A stretch of 64,000 nt of DNA from Paenibacillus tundrae. Lineage in GTDB: Bacteria; Bacillota; Bacilli; Paenibacillales; Paenibacillaceae. Both the position numbers and the translations under genes were made by a program. Under the pieces are notes generated by a model that saw only the letters and a program-made list of their open reading frames with translations, was not told where the DNA came from and made no database searches. Location: positions 1-64,000 of the forward strand of contig NZ_JAUSTI010000010.1 in NCBI RefSeq assembly GCF_030812775.1. Direction: 5' to 3'. Below, one piece after another: positions 61,052 to 64,000 of this stretch. The number at the start of each line of letters is the position of its first letter. Within the stretch, counting starts at the first letter, position 1.

Positions 61052-61759
61052 ATGATTACAATAGACAATGTAAGCTTTTCCTACCGAAAGTCACCGCGTC
61101 AGAACTTGGATCGTTTAAGTGTGGAATTCCGGGCAGGTACCGTGAACATGATTATTGGCAAGAATGGTTCAGGCAAAACAACATTATTTGACCTCATTAC
61201 CAATGTCATTAAACGTCCTCCCGAAATTAGAGGTGTGCCTGAGGAGAAAGATATGATCTATCAGCTTCAAGGCTTATTGTTTCCACCTACGTTGAAATCA
61301 AAGGATGTATTTCGTTTCTTTCTATATTCCGATCATGCGAGCCGTATTCGAGTTACGAATGAGCCTTATGTTGATGATGATATGAGCGCGTCTGAGATTG
61401 ATATGGTAAGACGGGTATGGAATATGGAGTTTGGACAATTATCTATTGGAGAACGAAGGTATCTGTGTATTTTGGCTATTACCTTGATGAAGAGGAAACT
61501 ATACATCTTTGATGAGCCGTTGGCTGGCATTGATCCCGAGATGAGGCAGTACATATTAAAAAGAATCGAAAAACTTGCATTACACAAGGAATGTACGGTG
61601 TTATTATCCAGCCATCATTTACATGATTTTCAAAGGGTTCAATGTACTCTCCATCTACTGCATCAAGGCAGAATATCCTTTAGTGGTTCATACGCTGAGT
61701 TTATTCAGAACGTAGAGGGAGAAGATCCGGATGATGCATTTCTAATGAAAGTTCAATGA
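61052..61759 (+). CDS. ABC-2-type exporter ATPase
   Basis: A 235-residue ATPase. Walker A is GKNGSGKTT (about 36-44), signature LSIGERR (about 130), Walker B LYIFDEPLAGIDP (about 150) and switch SSHHLHD. The Q-loop region YQLQGLLFPPTL is normal. AGGAGGA lies before the ATG. It follows the membrane subunit by 11 bp. Together they probably export or exclude a peptide and give immunity, although efflux of another compound is possible. The gene ends without a clear terminator. Confidence 0.92.
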   Translation: MITIDNVSFSYRKSPRQNLDRLSVEFRAGTVNMIIGKNGSGKTTLFDLITNVIKRPPEIRGVPEEKDMIYQLQGLLFPPTLKSKDVFRFFLYSDHASRIRVTNEPYVDDDMSASEIDMVRRVWNMEFGQLSIGERRYLCILAITLMKRKLYIFDEPLAGIDPEMRQYILKRIEKLALHKECTVLLSSHHLHDFQRVQCTLHLLHQGRISFSGSYAEFIQNVEGEDPDDAFLMKVQ

Positions 61760-62125
61760 ATAGATCGAAAACCTTTTCTTGTTGTACCTCCATTAATAGT
61801 TTGGAATGAGTATCAGCGGTGGCATCCAACTTATTAATCTTAGAGGTAGGATGATAGGCCGATCTTGAATACAACTGGTCTATTGCATGTATGTATCTAT
61901 ATCCCTTCCTTATGTGAGATATATTTTCCTGGATGCGATATATGGAAGGGAGTAGGATTCGAATATCTATATCTTGTAGGCTTAGGCCAATACTGCAGTG
62001 TAGATGAAAAGGGTTTGATTGTGAAAGTATTGAGATGCAAATAAACATTTTGTTTTGCAAAGGATTTCATTGTAAATTTTTTAGCAATATATTCTATAAT
62101 AGTAGAAATAAAGGGGGTGCATGCT
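61760..62125. other. Intergenic region before the Spo0E-like gene
   Basis: No convincing gene. A minus-strand ORF covers 61701-62060 but lacks a Shine-Dalgarno and overlaps the ATPase gene. A likely promoter, TTGTAA then TATAAT with a 19-bp spacer, lies near 62071-62101. Confidence 0.45.
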
Positions 62126-62314
62126 GTGAATGAGCGTAAGAAGATCAGCGACCAAATTGAATGGAGCAGGCAAAAGTTATGTCGTATGGCGGAGAATCAG
62201 GGCATGCAAGACGGCCAAGTCCTGCAGCAGTCCATGATACTAGATGAACTTATTAATGAATACAATCGTTTCAAGTACAAGAAACATATTCTAAACAGAC
62301 AGCCAATTACCTAG
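62126..62314 (+). CDS. Spo0E-like aspartyl-phosphate phosphatase
   Basis: A 62-residue helical hairpin protein of the Spo0E/YisI/YnzD family. The signature is the SxxxD motif in LQQSMILDELINEYNRF (residues about 38-50), preceded by RQKLCRMAENQGMQD. These enzymes dephosphorylate Spo0A~P and so delay sporulation. The start is GTG at 62126, with GGGGG 8 nt upstream; the in-frame GTG at 62117 overlaps that site. The stop TAG lies in the loop of the terminator. Confidence 0.9.
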   Translation: MNERKKISDQIEWSRQKLCRMAENQGMQDGQVLQQSMILDELINEYNRFKYKKHILNRQPIT

Positions 62315-62331
62315 GTAATTGGCTGTTTTTT
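62299..62331 (+). terminator. Terminator enclosing the Spo0E-like stop codon
   Basis: A 13-bp perfect stem ACAGCCAATTACC/GGTAATTGGCTGT with a 2-nt loop, then TTTTT. The TAG stop (62312-62314) spans the loop. Confidence 0.95.
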
Positions 62332-62374
62332 GTATAACTTTAACTATCTCTAACCGCTTAATCCTAATGCATGA

Positions 62375-62698
62375 CTATGGAGCGTTATTGGCTAGTTGCA
62401 TATCGTTGATAATATCAACGGAGTGGATCTGCCAGTGAAGTAGATCACGGGTTAATGAGAACGATAACGTACCGCTGTGGATCTTCTTGAGTTGACCATC
62501 GTCAGCATAGGTAAACACCGCAAAGCTGGCTAGAACCTCTCTAGAGGAAAATGATTTTTGAATTGTATTAAATGTCACGGTTGGTGCCGGTAATTGATGA
62601 TCTGTAACATACTGATTGAATTGAGCTACCGGATTAGTGGAAGAACCTGAGGGATTAACAGTTGTAGATTGTTCGGATATGTGAGGTCGCCAAGGCAA
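62375..62698 (-). pseudogene. Short ORF, possibly the 3' remnant of a secreted protein gene
   Basis: About 107 residues from a TTG with no clear ribosome binding site. It has a Ser/Thr/Pro-rich start and then a domain-like part (AQFNQYVTDHQLPAPTVTF, SFAVFTYADDGQLKKI, LLHWQIHSVDII). An in-frame TGA stands six codons upstream, and an ATG in another frame nearby hits a stop after two codons. It may be a truncated NTF2-like extracellular domain. I cannot name the family. Confidence 0.4.
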
Positions 62699-62796
62699 TG
62701 TACTCAGTCCAACTCAGCTCAAGCCATCTCTACTTCATTGTTGAATGATCTATACTTATAACAACTGTAACGCTTAGAAAGTTGTCTCTTCAACTA

Positions 62797-62848
62797 AAAT
62801 AAACATAACAGGCATACCGGGAGGTACACATGTTATGTCTATTTTTTT
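62797..62848 (-). terminator. Terminator of the amino-acid permease genes
   Basis: AAAATAAACATAACA can pair with TGTTATGTCTATTTT across about 20 nt. Leftward it ends in TTTATTTTAG. Confidence 0.6.
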
Positions 62849-62850
62849 CC

Positions 62851-63501
62851 TTAATTCATCCGAGCTTCAAGCCGCTTGGCCACAATGGACAGGGCGTAAT
62901 TGACAACAAAGTACAGCACGGCTGCCAGCAAGAGAGCAGGAATAATATAATCGAAGCTCTGTCCCCCTAGAATCTGCACATGGTGCATCAGTTCAGGCAG
63001 GGAGATGATGATTGCCAGCGACGTATCTTTGAGTAGTGAGATAAACTGGCTGACCATGGGCGGAGACATACGTCGTAACGCCTGAGGCATAATAATACCG
63101 CTGAGTGTCTGCATGTAGCTTAGCCCAGAAGAGCGAGCGGCTTCAATCTGCCCACGTTCAATAGACTTGAGACCACTGCGAACAATCTCCGCAATCATAG
63201 CTCCTTCAAACAAACTCAGACCGACAACGGTAGACCAGAATACGGACATCTTTATCCCCAATTGAGGCAATACGATATGAATGAAGAAAATGATAAGCAA
63301 TAACGGTAAATTACGAATGGTGTCTACGATGACTGCGACAATCTGGGATAACACCGGGATGCGTGTATACCGAATCGTCCCTAGAATTGTGCCGAGTGCA
63401 AAACTAAATACGATAGATAACCCTGCGACTTGCAGGGTAAGTAGAAATCCTTGTAATAGAAAGCGAAGGTTGGGCCAGGCATAGGCCCCGCTGAAGTCCA
63501 T
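62851..63501 (-). CDS. Polar amino acid ABC importer permease
   Basis: A 216-residue membrane protein of the HisMQ/GlnP family. The N-terminal segment reads LLQGFLLTLQVAGLSIVFSFALGTILG-like text with RNLPLLLIIFF, and the EAA loop is EIVRSGLKSIERGQIEAARSSGLSYMQTL..I..PQALRRM. With the second permease upstream it would form a heterodimer for glutamine, glutamate, cystine or similar. The ATG at 63501 has AAGGAGG upstream. The ATPase and binding protein are not in the window and probably lie to the right. Confidence 0.93.
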   Translation of the reverse strand: MDFSGAYAWPNLRFLLQGFLLTLQVAGLSIVFSFALGTILGTIRYTRIPVLSQIVAVIVDTIRNLPLLLIIFFIHIVLPQLGIKMSVFWSTVVGLSLFEGAMIAEIVRSGLKSIERGQIEAARSSGLSYMQTLSGIIMPQALRRMSPPMVSQFISLLKDTSLAIIISLPELMHHVQILGGQSFDYIIPALLLAAVLYFVVNYALSIVAKRLEARMN

Positions 63502-63535
63502 AATTCATCGACCTCCTTTTCGAGATAGTACCTGA

Positions 63536-64000
63536 TCACATGGTGACCTGACCTGTTGGCCTCGGCTTGTTCGATTTTCCCTTAGTGGGGGTTGAATCAG
63601 CGTCACTTTGTCCAAATCGTCGCTCCATATAGTGAACGAGCAAGCTGAGGGGGAGCGTCAGAGCCAGGTAAAAGAGAGCGACAATCGTATACACACTTAA
63701 AGGTAGGAAGGTATCCGAGTTGATGAGATCGGCAAAATACATCAAATCCATACCTGCAACGACCGCAAGAATGGATGAATTTTTGACCAGATTAATGAAT
63801 TGGTTGCCGATAGACGGCAGTACAATTTTAATCGCTTGAGGCAGAATGACTAGATTCATCGCTTGCACGTAAGATAAACCGGAAGATCTCGCTGCCTCTA
63901 GCTGACCTCGTGGTACGGACTGGATTCCCGCCCTTATGGCCTCGGCGATAAATGCCGCAGTATAGATCGTTAGACCCAACGTGCCGGAGATGAAACCATC
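63536..64000 (-). CDS. Polar amino acid ABC importer permease (partial)
   Basis: Partial gene whose 5' end lies beyond 64000. The visible 154 residues begin DGFISGTLGLTIYTAAF and include the EAA loop EAIRAGIQSVPRGQLEAARSSGLSYVQAM..V..PQAIKIV, as in GlnP/HisM-type permeases. The short start inside the window that an ORF finder gives (TTG at 63979) is not real, because the reading frame continues to the edge. It is followed 34 bp later by the partner permease. Confidence 0.92.
   Translation of the reverse strand, partial: DGFISGTLGLTIYTAAFIAEAIRAGIQSVPRGQLEAARSSGLSYVQAMNLVILPQAIKIVLPSIGNQFINLVKNSSILAVVAGMDLMYFADLINSDTFLPLSVYTIVALFYLALTLPLSLLVHYMERRFGQSDADSTPTKGKSNKPRPTGQVTM

Noticed and set aside
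61701..62060. Minus-strand ORF of 119 codons after the ABC-2 ATPase gene
   Set aside because: TTG start without a Shine-Dalgarno, overlap with the ATPase gene, and no recognisable domain.

Overview
The window looks like a low-to-mid GC Gram-positive, endospore-forming bacterium, most likely a Paenibacillus. The signs are strong AGGAGG-type ribosome binding sites with frequent TTG/GTG starts, copper-amine-oxidase-type N-terminal domains on secreted enzymes, a Spo0E-type phosphatase, a CdaS-type diadenylate cyclase, a Bacillus-type Fnr box, and HTH-TPR receptors resembling the AloR family I recall from Paenibacillus. No search could be run; assignments come from motifs, domain order and context.

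Layout. 1-1330: 13 tRNA genes and a terminator. 1.7-9.5 kb: a secreted CYTH-like protein, then a LysR regulator divergent from an ABC importer operon (ATPase, lipoprotein, double permease, beta-CASP hydrolase). 9.6-16.1 kb: cell-envelope genes (GerMN lipoprotein, amidase, secreted protein, NagZ-type GH3, beta-lactamase-fold hydrolase). 16.3-23.5 kb: two chemoreceptors flanking a DUF2087/GIY-YIG-like fusion, then azlCD. 23.5-29.1 kb: polyuronide-type sugar genes (uronate-dehydrogenase-like, SGNH esterase, heparinase II/III-like, GH88), the first two bracketed by inverted copies of a ~216-bp MITE-like repeat. 29.4-34.4 kb: methyltransferase, nine-repeat Big_2 surface protein, two-gene chromate transporter with Lrp/AsnC regulator. 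34.6-38.4 kb: an NreABC-like sensory set divergent from a Fnr-type regulator with a perfect Fnr box between them. 38.4-49.7 kb: GNATs, a barstar-domain protein, a 51-codon gene behind a perfect Fur box, CdaS, leucine dehydrogenase, a third chemoreceptor, a lipoprotein, a luciferase-like monooxygenase, and an MFS exporter divergent from its TetR regulator over a shared operator. 62.1-64 kb: Spo0E-like phosphatase, a short ORF, and two amino-acid ABC permeases, the last running off the window.

The most interesting stretch is 49.78-61.76 kb. Two paralogous HTH-TPR receptors occur, the first overlapping a 42-residue secreted-peptide gene in RRNPP quorum-sensing style. They are followed by an operon for two solute-binding-like lipoproteins, CxxC thioredoxin-fold proteins, an ABC exporter, a 64-residue peptide with eight cysteines, a 128-residue unknown, a MauE/DoxX-like membrane protein and a cysteine-free thioredoxin-like protein. 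An ABC-2 exporter pair comes last. The promoters of both receptors and of the ABC-2 pair share one sequence pattern (TTGACC/T, 17-bp spacer ending AGGAT, then TAAAAT/TAATAT). I read this as a candidate quorum-controlled system that makes, folds, exports and resists a disulfide-rich peptide.
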